64,000 nt of DNA. Origin: CAZRIZ01 sp964625885. Lineage in GTDB: Bacteria > Patescibacteriota > Saccharimonadia > Saccharimonadales > Saccharimonadaceae. The notes below the pieces were generated by a model. That model worked only from the letters and a program-made list of their open reading frames with translations, did not search any database and had not been told where the DNA came from. Both the position numbers and the translations under genes were made by a program. Numbering within the stretch: the stretch's first letter is position 1; every line of letters starts with the position of its first letter. Shown here piece after piece: positions 17,013-26,488 of the stretch. The stretch lies in the NCBI GenBank assembly GCA_964625885.1, contig CAZVBM010000002.1, positions 1 to 64,000 of the forward strand. The letters run 5' to 3'.

Positions 17013-18617
17013 TTACTGCAAATCTACACTAACAGTTATGCGATCAATATTGTTTGGCACACGGCGCACCCACATTGGTCGAAAATCAACCGTAACCGTC
17101 TCAATACCATCGATTGCCTCGTAGCGATCCTGGATCTCGCCATGACTCTTCCCTTTGGCGAATTCTTTGATTTCGTCGATGCTGACATCTGGTCCAATGC
17201 GCACCTGAGTAATAACCTTTACCGAGACAGCACCATCTTTGGAAGTGAAGTCATCAAATTGCAACTGGTCGTCGCCCGACTGATAAACTTTTTGCTTAAC
17301 TCGAGTCTCCTGCTCCTGTTTTAGCACTAGTTGGTCGATATACTCTACTAGACGACCGCGAACAACCGCCGTCAACGAGTATTTAACCGTTTGCTCAAGC
17401 GTCGCTTTGTTCTCGGGAGCCTCTTTACCAACTTCAATCGAACTCTTGGCTTCGCCAGCTTCAATCTTAAGGCTTTCATTTATAACCACCGCCGAAGCAT
17501 CAAATTTGTTTTTCAACTCACTCAGCGCCTCTTCCTTGCCAAGTTCGGCGATCTTTTCTTTGGCGGCATTGACGTCAGCTTCTGTTATAACCTTAACCAC
17601 TCGATCAGTTCCGCCAGTCATATCCGAGCCATAGCCAGTAACGTAACCAATGGATGATTTATGGTCGCCTTCTTTAATGTTACAAGTCGCGCCCGGAGCG
17701 GTTGCAACAACCGCCACGGTTTTACGATCTGGCTTGGGGTCGAAAATTGAGCCGGTTGGACGCGCCAACGACACCGCCTCCTGCGTCACAAAAGTACAGC
17801 CGTCTTTACTAAAACTCGCTCCCGCTGGTACGGTAACGGCCACCATGGCCGTGTTAGTAATAGTCATCTTACCCTGCGCCTTTTCGCCCACGTTTTTATC
17901 GCCAGTTGCCGCGAATTCCAGCTTGCGACTTTTTTCTAAAACCTGTGATTGGGCGTGAACAATATGATTGTCGTGATTTGTTTTAGATGAGTCTTCAGTC
18001 AATTGGACCACCTGACTGACGTTGACTAACTTAGTTTTGGTCTTCAAAACAATTGAAGCTTCGGGCGCAAAGACCAAAGCCCAAACTAGGCCGGCCGCTA
18101 GTAGCAACAAGAATACTGCCGACCAGATTAACTTCTTGCGAGCACCACTGAGCTTAGCCAAGAAACCTGACTTAACAGGCTTATCTATCGGCGGCTGGGG
18201 TGTAGGATCAGTCGGGTCATCAATAACGTCGGCCGTAGAAACTTTGGCGTTATTTTTTAGCGACGGACTGGCCGCCACCAATTCACCAACTGGCATGGTC
18301 TCACCATCAATTAAGTCGTCTTCCGGTTTGTCAATCGGCAGCTTAGCCAACACTGGCTTAGACTGTAAGGTCTTAGCCACTGGTATCTTCGCCATGGCAG
18401 CTAGTTTTGACAACGAATCTTTCGTTGTAATAATTACAATATATTTCTTGGCTTCTTTGGCTGCCCGTGCCAATAAGTGTAAATTAACCGCACTTTGCAA
18501 CAGGCCAATCTGCTTAGGCGGCACCAGGGCAACGATTTTTTCCTTAGAATGCTTAATCTTCTCGATCACACTAGTGATATCATCGTTTATATCAATATAG
18601 ACTACTTCTTTACTCAT
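17013..18617 (-). CDS. Large single-pass membrane protein, baseplate-J-like region, function unknown
   Basis: This 534-residue protein has a cytoplasmic N-terminal domain (1-75) with alternating beta and helix segments, a Pro/Asp-rich linker (80-150), one membrane helix (about 165-187) and a long external part. The external stretch KMTITNTAMVAVTVPAGASF followed by a Cys-containing loop resembles the baseplate J-like domains often annotated in CPR genomes, but this is only a family impression. The start overlaps the stop of the FtsA-like gene by one base (TGATG) and the end abuts ruvX, so it is in a tight operon with cell-envelope genes. A role at the envelope with the FtsA-like ATPase is plausible. 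Confidence 0.6.
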   Translation of the reverse strand: MSKEVVYIDINDDITSVIEKIKHSKEKIVALVPPKQIGLLQSAVNLHLLARAAKEAKKYIVIITTKDSLSKLAAMAKIPVAKTLQSKPVLAKLPIDKPEDDLIDGETMPVGELVAASPSLKNNAKVSTADVIDDPTDPTPQPPIDKPVKSGFLAKLSGARKKLIWSAVFLLLLAAGLVWALVFAPEASIVLKTKTKLVNVSQVVQLTEDSSKTNHDNHIVHAQSQVLEKSRKLEFAATGDKNVGEKAQGKMTITNTAMVAVTVPAGASFSKDGCTFVTQEAVSLARPTGSIFDPKPDRKTVAVVATAPGATCNIKEGDHKSSIGYVTGYGSDMTGGTDRVVKVITEADVNAAKEKIAELGKEEALSELKNKFDASAVVINESLKIEAGEAKSSIEVGKEAPENKATLEQTVKYSLTAVVRGRLVEYIDQLVLKQEQETRVKQKVYQSGDDQLQFDDFTSKDGAVSVKVITQVRIGPDVSIDEIKEFAKGKSHGEIQDRYEAIDGIETVTVDFRPMWVRRVPNNIDRITVSVDLQ

Positions 18618-19885
18618 CAGATTCTCAATATTTTATTTAGTTTCTCTTTAAAGTTTAAATCATCCGAATCATCGACCTGCGTAGTGTCCTGTCCAACTCG
18701 TAAGAGCCCCATGGCAGTAATGAAAGTGTGGTCGCTAATTGTATCAGTGGCATCCTTGATGTCAATTACATCACTCGGCAAGATTCGCTTCACTACCGGC
18801 CGCTTGCTAAACGGAATATCCTCTGGCCAGTCGTGCTCAGCTAGCGCATTCACTAGCATTTCTAAGCTAGCGCCGCCGCCGCACAGCCAAATCTGATTGG
18901 GCATCTGATCAACATCAACAAACTCACTTAGCGCTAACTCAACCCCGGCTAGCCAAACATTAAGCGTCTTATTAAGTGCCGTCATGGCATCTTTGCGAAT
19001 ATCAGCATTTAGTTTTGGATTATCAATAATCAGTTTAATATTCTCTGCTTCTTCTAGCGAAACATTAGCCTCTTGCGAAATCGTTCGGGTGAAGCTGCGA
19101 CCACCAATACTAAACATCTTGGTACCCTCAACGCCACCGTCATTAACCACAGCCACGTCAGTCGTACCACCACCGATATCAGCCAAGATTGCCGTAAAGC
19201 TACTACTGGCATCGGTGCCGATCACTGCTCGCGACACCGCAAACGGCTCGGCCGCTACGGCAATCAGCTCTAGCGCTAACTCGTCAGAGACACGCTCCAG
19301 GGCGCCAATATGCACCATAGGGGCAAAAGCTGTATAAATCTGCACCGCCACGTCGCGCCCTTGAAAGCCAATCGGATTTGAAACCTTGTAACCATCAATA
19401 TGGAGTGAGACTAGGGCCGAATTGACTAATTTGACTTCAACATTTTCGTTGCCAGTTTCTAAACCGATTTGCCGCTGCGCCTTAACCAGAGCGTGATCCT
19501 GAACCTTGTTAATAATATAGTTCATCTCGTCTTCGTCTAGCTCTTTGTCGGGCTGAGGTCGACGATAACGAATGGTGTGAGTCACACCCTTGACTAATTC
19601 ACCAGAAATGCCAATCACCACCCGCTTAGCTTGAAAGCCGGCCTGCTCTTCGGCTTGGTGTAGGGCCTGCTCACAGTTTTGCACCACACCAGAAATATCA
19701 GCAATCGCCCCAGCATGCATATCGCTTTGTTTCTGTCTGGCTCGGCCGACACCAACAATTTTTAAGTTATCACCATCAACTAGGGCTATTAGAGCCTTGA
19801 TATATTCGGTACCAATATCCAAACCGACAATAGCGTTATCGGCGTCTTTATTCTCTTTGCGTTTGGCGCGCAATTTATCAAACAT
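18617..19885 (-). CDS. FtsA/PilM-like actin-fold ATPase
   Basis: This 422-residue protein has the actin-fold phosphate loops (AIVGLDIGTEYIKALIALV; ILADIGGGTTDVAVV), an adenosine motif (QIWLCGGGASLEML) and a 1C/SHS2-type insertion (KRVVIGISGELVKGVTHTI). The C-terminal end FKEKLNKILRI could be an amphipathic membrane helix as in FtsA. FtsA anchors FtsZ, while PilM serves type IV pili. Both remain possible because pilin genes are elsewhere in the window and no ftsZ is adjacent. A TATAAT (19895-19900) lies 9 nt before the ATG, giving an almost leaderless mRNA for the operon that continues to mltG. Confidence 0.8.
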   Translation of the reverse strand: MFDKLRAKRKENKDADNAIVGLDIGTEYIKALIALVDGDNLKIVGVGRARQKQSDMHAGAIADISGVVQNCEQALHQAEEQAGFQAKRVVIGISGELVKGVTHTIRYRRPQPDKELDEDEMNYIINKVQDHALVKAQRQIGLETGNENVEVKLVNSALVSLHIDGYKVSNPIGFQGRDVAVQIYTAFAPMVHIGALERVSDELALELIAVAAEPFAVSRAVIGTDASSSFTAILADIGGGTTDVAVVNDGGVEGTKMFSIGGRSFTRTISQEANVSLEEAENIKLIIDNPKLNADIRKDAMTALNKTLNVWLAGVELALSEFVDVDQMPNQIWLCGGGASLEMLVNALAEHDWPEDIPFSKRPVVKRILPSDVIDIKDATDTISDHTFITAMGLLRVGQDTTQVDDSDDLNFKEKLNKILRI

Positions 19886-19931
19886 ATATGTTCTATTATA
19901 CCACTACGTAAGCGGTTTAGAAAGAATGTAG

Positions 19932-21809
19932 CTACTGCAAAACTGCTTTGACGCGGCGGACACCCGCTGAAGATGACTCTTCTTTGGTAATCTTAAATCT
20001 TTCGCCATTTGGCGCAATGTCGCCAGTGTTGGTAACATGTGGACCACCACAAATTTCATAGCTAAAACGTTTATCGCTTTCGCCAACCGCATAAACCTTC
20101 ACCTTGTCGCCGTAGCGATCCATAAAATCGCCATGGGCGCCGCGCTTTTTGGCCTCGCTGAGCAGCATTTCTTCAAAACTAACTGGTAATTTATCGGCAA
20201 TCGCTTGATTGACTAGTTTTTCAATTTCGTCTAGCTTATCGCGACTGACTTTTTCTGGGTAGTTAAAATCAAACCTAAGTCGCTCGTCAGTGATGTTTGA
20301 ACCTTTTTGATTAACATCCTCGCCTAAAACTCGTTTCATCGCTGCTAGCATCAAATGAGCTGCGGTGTGTAGGCGAACTTGCTTGTCAGTCTGTCCTTCT
20401 AGGCCGCCCTTAAACATACCCTTAGAAGCTGTCTGACTGCGCTCGCGTTGCTCTTGTAAAGCCCCGTCGTAATCAGCCTGCCAATCGCCCACTAATTTAA
20501 TTTGTTGGCGCTTGGCCTCCTCTAGCGACAATTCGAGCGGAAAGCCATAGGTGTCGTAAAGCTTAAACAGCTCCACGCCAGTTAGTCCTGATGCTTTTAG
20601 GCGATCAAGCTGGCGCAAGCCATTGCGCAAGGTGCGGCGAAAAGTCGCTTCTTCGTTAACTAAAATCTGCAGAACCTCAGCTTTTTTGGCAGCAAATTCT
20701 GGATAGCCATTCTCGTAAGCCTCAATAATAACTGGCACAACCTGCTCGAAGAAGCTACTCTCAATACCGAGTGCAAAGGATTTTACCATGGCGCGACGAA
20801 CAAAACGACGCATTACATAGCCATGCTCTTTGTTGCTCGGCACACAGCCATCAACCGCTAACCAAACCGCGCTACGCAAATGGTCAGTTATGATTCGCAT
20901 CGCTTGGGTGTTGTCAGTATAAGTTTGACCACTAACTTCTTCTAATTTTTTAATAATCGGCTGGAACAGACTACCCTGGAAAACATCTGGCGTATCGAGC
21001 TTAGCCGCTACAATACGCTCGAGCCCAGCACCAAAATCGATATTCTTCTGCTTTAATGGCTCAAAACTACCATCTTCTAGTCGCCGATACTCCATAAAGA
21101 CTTGATTGCCAATTTCCATAAACCTGCCGCCGTCGCTAGCTGGATGCGATTTACCAAAACTTGGATCCTGGTTCTCCTCACCAAAATCATAAAAGACTTC
21201 GCTGTCTGGCCCACACGGATCGCTAATCGGCGTCTTTTCAATGCCGCCACCACGACTCCACCAGTTTTCTTTATCGTCATAGAGGAAGATCCGGCCGCCT
21301 TGCAAACCGAGCTCATCACCAATCTTAGCGTCGCCAACCTCAACCACCTTGGCGTCAATGCCGACCTCTTTAAACAACTCCTGCCAAATCTCTACCGCCT
21401 CGGTATCAGCCGGAATACCATATTTTTTATTACCAATGAAACAGGTGGCGTAGATCTTGTTTGGATCAAGGCCGACGACCTGCGTCAAGAACTCGAAAAA
21501 CCATCTGATTTGCTCTTTTTTACCATAATCACCCAAGCTCCAGTTGCCGAGCATCTCAAACACTGTTGTGTGGCGGTTATCACCAACGTCGTCGATGTCC
21601 TGAGAACGCAAAGATGGCTGACTGTCGGTTAAGCGTCGGCCCTGCGGGTGGTCCTTGCCCAATAAATAAGGCATCAGTGGCTGCATACCCGAGCCAGTAA
21701 ACAAGGTCGTCGGATCGTCTTTCAAAACCAGCGGCGCCCGTGCGATTAACTTGTGCCCATGTTTAATAAAAAAATCTAAATAAGCTTGGCGAATTTCATT
21801 TGTTGTCAT
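19932..21809 (-). CDS. alaS: Alanyl-tRNA synthetase, short form
   Basis: This 625-residue protein has the class II core (EIRQAYLDFFIKHGH start; DIDDVGDNRHTTVFEMLGNWS; FMEYRR) and the editing/SAD domain with its zinc ligands HTAAH and CGGPH. The usual enzyme is about 870 residues. Here the protein stops right after the SAD domain, so the C-terminal coiled-coil/DHHA1 (C-Ala) part is missing. I start at MTTNEIRQ (21809), which fits the family; an ATG 4 codons upstream is less likely. A TAGAAT box lies 10 nt before the start. It charges tRNA-Ala. Confidence 0.93.
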   Translation of the reverse strand: MTTNEIRQAYLDFFIKHGHKLIARAPLVLKDDPTTLFTGSGMQPLMPYLLGKDHPQGRRLTDSQPSLRSQDIDDVGDNRHTTVFEMLGNWSLGDYGKKEQIRWFFEFLTQVVGLDPNKIYATCFIGNKKYGIPADTEAVEIWQELFKEVGIDAKVVEVGDAKIGDELGLQGGRIFLYDDKENWWSRGGGIEKTPISDPCGPDSEVFYDFGEENQDPSFGKSHPASDGGRFMEIGNQVFMEYRRLEDGSFEPLKQKNIDFGAGLERIVAAKLDTPDVFQGSLFQPIIKKLEEVSGQTYTDNTQAMRIITDHLRSAVWLAVDGCVPSNKEHGYVMRRFVRRAMVKSFALGIESSFFEQVVPVIIEAYENGYPEFAAKKAEVLQILVNEEATFRRTLRNGLRQLDRLKASGLTGVELFKLYDTYGFPLELSLEEAKRQQIKLVGDWQADYDGALQEQRERSQTASKGMFKGGLEGQTDKQVRLHTAAHLMLAAMKRVLGEDVNQKGSNITDERLRFDFNYPEKVSRDKLDEIEKLVNQAIADKLPVSFEEMLLSEAKKRGAHGDFMDRYGDKVKVYAVGESDKRFSYEICGGPHVTNTGDIAPNGERFKITKEESSSAGVRRVKAVLQ

Positions 21810-21863
21810 AATTAAACACATTCTAGCACATCAGAGATAGGCCAACAAACTAGACTGATTAGT

Positions 21864-23624
21864 TTATTTAAGTTTTTGAGTAGTTAGGCCACCCCACTCC
21901 ACTACTGTAAAACCACGACGTGGCGTACTAACGAGTTCTTGTGACTGAATTGAGATTGGTCGTTCTAAGCCGGACATATCCAGAAAAACTCGGATTAACG
22001 TGTCGGGCTTTGGCGTAATCTTTAGTGGCGCTAAACGATTAAGCTCATCAGTATTAAACCAAGTTAATCTAATATAAGGCGAGTCTGGTATTTTATCACC
22101 CCAGAAATCCATAAAATCACTAATTTCTTTAGTGTTTAGACCAAGCTTAACCAATTGATTTTGTATAGTAGCTAACGCATCGGATTGTTTGACTACTGTT
22201 CCTGACGTAATTGCAGGATAGCGACCATGCCCATTACCCTCCCAAAACAATGAATCATATTTTGCGCCCTGGTAAACCAAGCTGCCGTTTGGATACGCTA
22301 ACACATCACGCCAACCGTTAACTGGATAGAGCGGGTCAGAAATGGTCACATCAGCTCCAACTACTACGCTAACCTTTGTTTTAACCTCAGGATATAGATA
22401 AATGACTGGCTTAGCACAACCGTATGTTGGAGCGTAGCTACCTCTAACATAAACTAGTTTTTCACCTTGCTTATTCTTTATAATCATTAAACCGTGATTA
22501 TTGATGTATTCATCAAATGCTATAACAGCGCTACTATCGTATGAATCCTTGTATTCTTTATAAGCTTTTTGGTACAAATCAGCTTGTCGATTAATTAATT
22601 CATAAACAGCATTACCCTGGCCGGTTTGACCGATTTGTCGCAATTGATCATCGGATAAATTATCAACTCTGGTAGCAGAGGCTATTACCGTGCCACAACC
22701 CTGCGCAACAGGCAAAAGAGAATCGTAGCCACCCACGCCAGAGCCATTATTACTTTTCATGGAAACATTGTCGTTAAATGAGTAGCCGTCCAATGACAAC
22801 TCATTCGGTTCGTATCGCATCGTAATTCGAGTTTTAATTGGTGTTTCTAAAAAATAAGCTATATTAGTTAATCCGGTATCTGCATATGTCGTCTCTGATT
22901 TAATAAGTGAACTCTGGCCAAACTTATCTACCACCGTCTCTTTAACTCCATTGACAGAATCTTTTGAATCAAATTTCTCTCCCAGGTAGAAGATTGGCGG
23001 TCGATAAACCGACTCGCCCGACTCAGAAAAAACTAAATTTGGTGGCACACTAAGAGAATCAAAACGAGTTTCAGTATCAAAAACTGTCACCTTGTCTGTA
23101 GCCAGACCTTTTATAATGTCAATTACATTAACGCCACCATCTTGAGGTTGACCAATAGCCACAACCTTATCATCACGCTTTTCAAATAAGAATAGGTTGG
23201 AAGCGCCTTGGCCAACACCAGGATCAAAGACCAACACGATAGTGTTGCCATTACGCTTGCCAACCTCTTTGTAGGTCGGCATATTATCCTTTAATTGTTG
23301 CGCAACACTATAGTATTCATCATCATTATAATAAGACCCAAACTCAGTTTTTAGCCAACCAGCTGGCACTATAGTCTTTGGGCTACTAAACCAAACCTCA
23401 CCAGTAGTAGAATTAAAAATCTTAGATACTTCTGGATTATCTGAAGACTGTAGGGAATTATTTGACGACTTGGATTTAATTATAATTATTATTAATAAGA
23501 CAATAATCACCAAGACCGCTACAACTATCGAAACAATCCGAATTCGCCGCTTTTTATCAACACTACCACTATTAACCGGAACATCCGAGATATTTGTTCC
23601 CCCACCAAGCTCGTCGTTATTCAT
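21864..23624 (-). CDS. Membrane-anchored extracellular protein with KPVIYLYP motif, function unknown
   Basis: This 586-residue protein has a short acidic/basic N-terminus, one membrane segment (about 29-50, rich in Ile/Val) and a large outer domain. The segment YGCAKPVIYLYPEVKTKV (about residue 402) is a recurrent motif of uncharacterised secreted proteins in several phyla; its function is unknown to me. The C-terminal part is beta-rich with many Trp and Tyr. The Shine-Dalgarno GGAAG precedes the ATG. It lies between mnmA and alaS without overlap, so it may have its own promoter. The topology is confident, the function is not. Confidence 0.65.
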   Translation of the reverse strand: MNNDELGGGTNISDVPVNSGSVDKKRRIRIVSIVVAVLVIIVLLIIIIIKSKSSNNSLQSSDNPEVSKIFNSTTGEVWFSSPKTIVPAGWLKTEFGSYYNDDEYYSVAQQLKDNMPTYKEVGKRNGNTIVLVFDPGVGQGASNLFLFEKRDDKVVAIGQPQDGGVNVIDIIKGLATDKVTVFDTETRFDSLSVPPNLVFSESGESVYRPPIFYLGEKFDSKDSVNGVKETVVDKFGQSSLIKSETTYADTGLTNIAYFLETPIKTRITMRYEPNELSLDGYSFNDNVSMKSNNGSGVGGYDSLLPVAQGCGTVIASATRVDNLSDDQLRQIGQTGQGNAVYELINRQADLYQKAYKEYKDSYDSSAVIAFDEYINNHGLMIIKNKQGEKLVYVRGSYAPTYGCAKPVIYLYPEVKTKVSVVVGADVTISDPLYPVNGWRDVLAYPNGSLVYQGAKYDSLFWEGNGHGRYPAITSGTVVKQSDALATIQNQLVKLGLNTKEISDFMDFWGDKIPDSPYIRLTWFNTDELNRLAPLKITPKPDTLIRVFLDMSGLERPISIQSQELVSTPRRGFTVVEWGGLTTQKLK

Positions 23625-23679
23625 ACCACTTCCTTATTAACTACTTAAAAGTATAAGCTTTTTGTGATTAAAAGCCAAG

Positions 23680-24711
23680 TTAGCCAGCCACAACACCGCC
23701 ACCAAGGCAGACTTCATCATCGTAAACCACGACGGACTGGCCACTCGTAATCGCCCGCTGGGGCGATTTTAATTGCACAACCGAGTCGTTAATCTGAGCT
23801 TCAACCAGTGGCGCTTGGTGGCGTGTCCGAACTTGACAGATCTTGTTGGACACTGGCGCATCGTTAATCCAGTGAAGATCTTTTAACTTAATCTGCTCAA
23901 CCCACAAATCTAACTGATTTAGGTCGCGCGATACGTAGACTTCATTTTTCTCGATATCTTTACCAACCACGTAATACGGTAAACCACCGCCCAAATCCAA
24001 GCCATGACGCTGACCGGTGGTGTAAAAAATCGCACCCTTGTGCCAGCCCAAGTCTTTTGTCGTTTCCTTTTCGATAATTTTTCCGGGCTTAACGTCAACA
24101 TACTGGCTCAAAAATTCTTCAATTCCAACCTGACCGACAAAACAAATTCCAACCGAATCTTTTTTGTTAGCCGTCACCAAGCCGCGCTCACGCGCCAACT
24201 CACGCACTTCACTTTTTAGCAGCCCACCAATAGGGAAAAGCGTCTTTTCAAGTGCTTCTTTGGTAACTCGATAAAGAAAATAGGTCTGATCTTTTTTAGC
24301 ATCTTTAGCTCGAAGAAGTTGACCGCTATCAACTCGCGCATAATGCCCAGTGGCAATCATATCCGCCCCGTCCTCTAGCGCCGTCTCGAGAAATAATTTA
24401 AATTTAACCTCTTGATTACACATAATATCAGGGTTGGGCGTACGGCCCGCTTGATATTCGGCTAGCATATAGTCGACAACTTTTTGCTTATACTCGGTCT
24501 CAAAATCATAAACTTTTAAATCAATCCCTAACTTAACCGCCACTCGCTTGGCGTCAGCCAAGTCTTCCGCCCACGGACAGCGCGCTCCGGGCAAATCGCG
24601 CGACCAATTCTTCATATAAACTCCGGTCACGTCATAACCGGCCTCAATCAAAAGCGCCGCGGTGACGCTACTATCAACCCCACCGCTCATGCCAACATAG
24701 ACTTTAGTCAT
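23680..24711 (-). CDS. mnmA: tRNA 2-thiouridine synthase MnmA
   Basis: This 343-residue protein has the PP-loop SGGVDSSV, the Asn-Pro-Asp region TPNPDIMCNQEVKF with the first catalytic Cys, and SVGICFVG with the second. GQRHGLDLGGGLPYYVVGKD marks the beta-barrel domain. MnmA thiolates U34 of tRNA-Lys, Glu and Gln using sulfur that originates from a cysteine desulfurase. A desulfurase gene lies just upstream, separated by one ORF, which fits a sulfur-relay cluster. Confidence 0.96.
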   Translation of the reverse strand: MTKVYVGMSGGVDSSVTAALLIEAGYDVTGVYMKNWSRDLPGARCPWAEDLADAKRVAVKLGIDLKVYDFETEYKQKVVDYMLAEYQAGRTPNPDIMCNQEVKFKLFLETALEDGADMIATGHYARVDSGQLLRAKDAKKDQTYFLYRVTKEALEKTLFPIGGLLKSEVRELARERGLVTANKKDSVGICFVGQVGIEEFLSQYVDVKPGKIIEKETTKDLGWHKGAIFYTTGQRHGLDLGGGLPYYVVGKDIEKNEVYVSRDLNQLDLWVEQIKLKDLHWINDAPVSNKICQVRTRHQAPLVEAQINDSVVQLKSPQRAITSGQSVVVYDDEVCLGGGVVAG

Positions 24712-24717
24712 GAGAAA

Positions 24718-25356
24718 TTAACAATCCCAGCCAGACAATTGACGCAAAAAGCCAAAGAATTCTTTTGAGGCTAGCACCCAGCTATTAGGGTTTGTGTACC
24801 AAGCCGATGGCCAGTCTTTATCCTGCGCGAGTGGCGCGTTAAATATCTCGTATTCGTGATCAAAGCTCTTCTTGAATTCAGCCAGGGCACGACGCTGATG
24901 GTAAGCCGAAGTTACTAGTGTGATTCTTCGCAGCTTATTTTGTTCAATGATGCTTTTAGCTTTTTTAGCATTTTCACAAGTGTTGCGCGAAGCCTCTTCA
25001 ACCAAGACCGCCTCCATCGGTACGCCAGAAGTGTATGCCAAGTCGGCCATCACCGAAGCATTGCTTGGCGAGCCGTCTTCGGCTGCTGCCCCAACAAATA
25101 GAATCTTATTGGCAATACCAAATCGGTACAGCGTTATGCCATATTCAGCCCGCGCCTTCGTGTCACCACCAGACAGCACCACAATCACGTCAGTTTTCTG
25201 ACAACCGACATTTTTACCCTCACACTCCACTGTTGGCTGCAGGCACTCCAGTGTGCAACCACGATAATCATTTGGTATAAAGGCTGTGTTTAAAACGACT
25301 ACTAAAATTACATAAACTACCAACAAAGAAATTAATGTTTTAATCAACTTAATCAT
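24718..25356 (-). CDS. YdcF/SanA-like (DUF218) membrane protein
   Basis: This 212-residue protein has an N-terminal membrane helix (about 5-27) and a DUF218 domain: DVIVVLSGGDTKARAEYGITLYRFG, then a Glu-Asn-rich loop EASRNTCENAKKAK, then VTSAYHQRRALAEFKK. DUF218 members (ElyC, SanA, YdcF) are envelope proteins of unclear chemistry linked to cell-wall integrity. The extracellular part has several Cys near the anchor (positions about 34, 38, 45 and 53). It overlaps the desulfurase gene by 4 nt and ends 6 nt before mnmA. Confidence 0.8.
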   Translation of the reverse strand: MIKLIKTLISLLVVYVILVVVLNTAFIPNDYRGCTLECLQPTVECEGKNVGCQKTDVIVVLSGGDTKARAEYGITLYRFGIANKILFVGAAAEDGSPSNASVMADLAYTSGVPMEAVLVEEASRNTCENAKKAKSIIEQNKLRRITLVTSAYHQRRALAEFKKSFDHEYEIFNAPLAQDKDWPSAWYTNPNSWVLASKEFFGFLRQLSGWDC

Positions 25357-26486
25357 AATCTCACCCTTTCTTGCTCTAATTTTACCTCATCAACGATAAT
25401 TTGTCCCGCATATTCAACATCACCCATTGACGTCCCGACGCCAATCGTCAAACGCAGGCTGCCAAGCTGCTCCGACTCACTTAGATTGATTGATCTTAAA
25501 GCGAGAGAACCGACACCACGATTGGCTGAGCAGGCAGCACCAGTTGAAACGTAGATTCCGCGCGCCTCTAATCGATAAATTAAACGTTCGGCCTCAAGGC
25601 CGGGAAAGCTTATCACACAATAATTTGGCAAGCGTTTCTTAGTGTGGTTGAGCAATTTTGCACCAGGAATTGCCAACAGAATACCCCCTAGCCGATCACG
25701 CACTTTTGCAACCTCATAGTAACCACCGTGAGTCAATTGTTTGACCGCGGCCGCAAAACCAACTACGCCAGCCACATTCTCAGTACCGCTTCTGATACCC
25801 ATCTCTTGACCGCCACCTCTTATTAGCGGTTTCAACTTCACACCCGACCGCACCCACAAGGCGCCAACTTGCTTAGGGCCACCAATCTTGGCAGCGCTAA
25901 TTGTCAATAAATCCACCCCCAGTCGCGATGGATTGACTTCCAGATAACCCAAGGCCTGGGAGGCGTCGCAATGAAATAAAATCGGCTCTCGACCTGCTAG
26001 TTTTCTCTGTAGGTTAGCCTCAGCAAGCTGTCGACTAACTTCCGCAATTGGTTGAATTGTGCCCAAGTCACTACTAGCCAAGCTGACACTTACGAAATCG
26101 ATCTGGTCGGTGATTAAATCACTAAGTTTGTCAACATCAAGAACACCTACGGAACTGACTGGAATAACACGGTGACTAGTCCGCGCCAAGGCCGCTTGAT
26201 ACACTGCTGGATGCTCTACACCAGAAATCAAAACATGATTTGCCAAGCTAAAAGCTAGGTTTATCGACTCGGTAGCTCCGGCTGTCATTATTAACTGACT
26301 AGCTTTAGCGCCAAGCGCCTCAGCAATTACACTTTTGGCTTGTTCATAATCATGACGCACCTCAACCGCCGGCAGGTATGGTGCCGAAGGATTGTAAAAT
26401 AAGTCCGTCAAATACGGCATCATCGCCGTCAATACCTTATGGTTAAGTGGAGTGGCGGCGGCGTGATCAAGATAGACTGTACGCAT
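25353..26486 (-). CDS. Cysteine desulfurase (IscS/NifS family)
   Basis: This 377-residue PLP enzyme shows VYLDHAAATPLN at the N-terminus, TAGATESINLAF, the PLP aspartate region FHCDASQALG, the Schiff-base lysine in SAAKIGGPKQVGALW, GGGQEMGIRSGTENVAG, and the persulfide Cys in STGAACSANRG. It removes sulfur from cysteine for Fe-S clusters and tRNA thiolation. The residue before the catalytic Lys is Ala where IscS has His (SGHK), an uncommon change. The neighbour mnmA is a likely sulfur acceptor. No iscU is present in the window. Confidence 0.92.
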   Translation of the reverse strand: MRTVYLDHAAATPLNHKVLTAMMPYLTDLFYNPSAPYLPAVEVRHDYEQAKSVIAEALGAKASQLIMTAGATESINLAFSLANHVLISGVEHPAVYQAALARTSHRVIPVSSVGVLDVDKLSDLITDQIDFVSVSLASSDLGTIQPIAEVSRQLAEANLQRKLAGREPILFHCDASQALGYLEVNPSRLGVDLLTISAAKIGGPKQVGALWVRSGVKLKPLIRGGGQEMGIRSGTENVAGVVGFAAAVKQLTHGGYYEVAKVRDRLGGILLAIPGAKLLNHTKKRLPNYCVISFPGLEAERLIYRLEARGIYVSTGAACSANRGVGSLALRSINLSESEQLGSLRLTIGVGTSMGDVEYAGQIIVDEVKLEQERVRL

Positions 26487-26488
26487 AG

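Noticed and set aside
21864..23624. The KPVIYLYP protein as a peptidase
   Set aside because: No catalytic motif of any peptidase family is visible; the motif itself has no known function.
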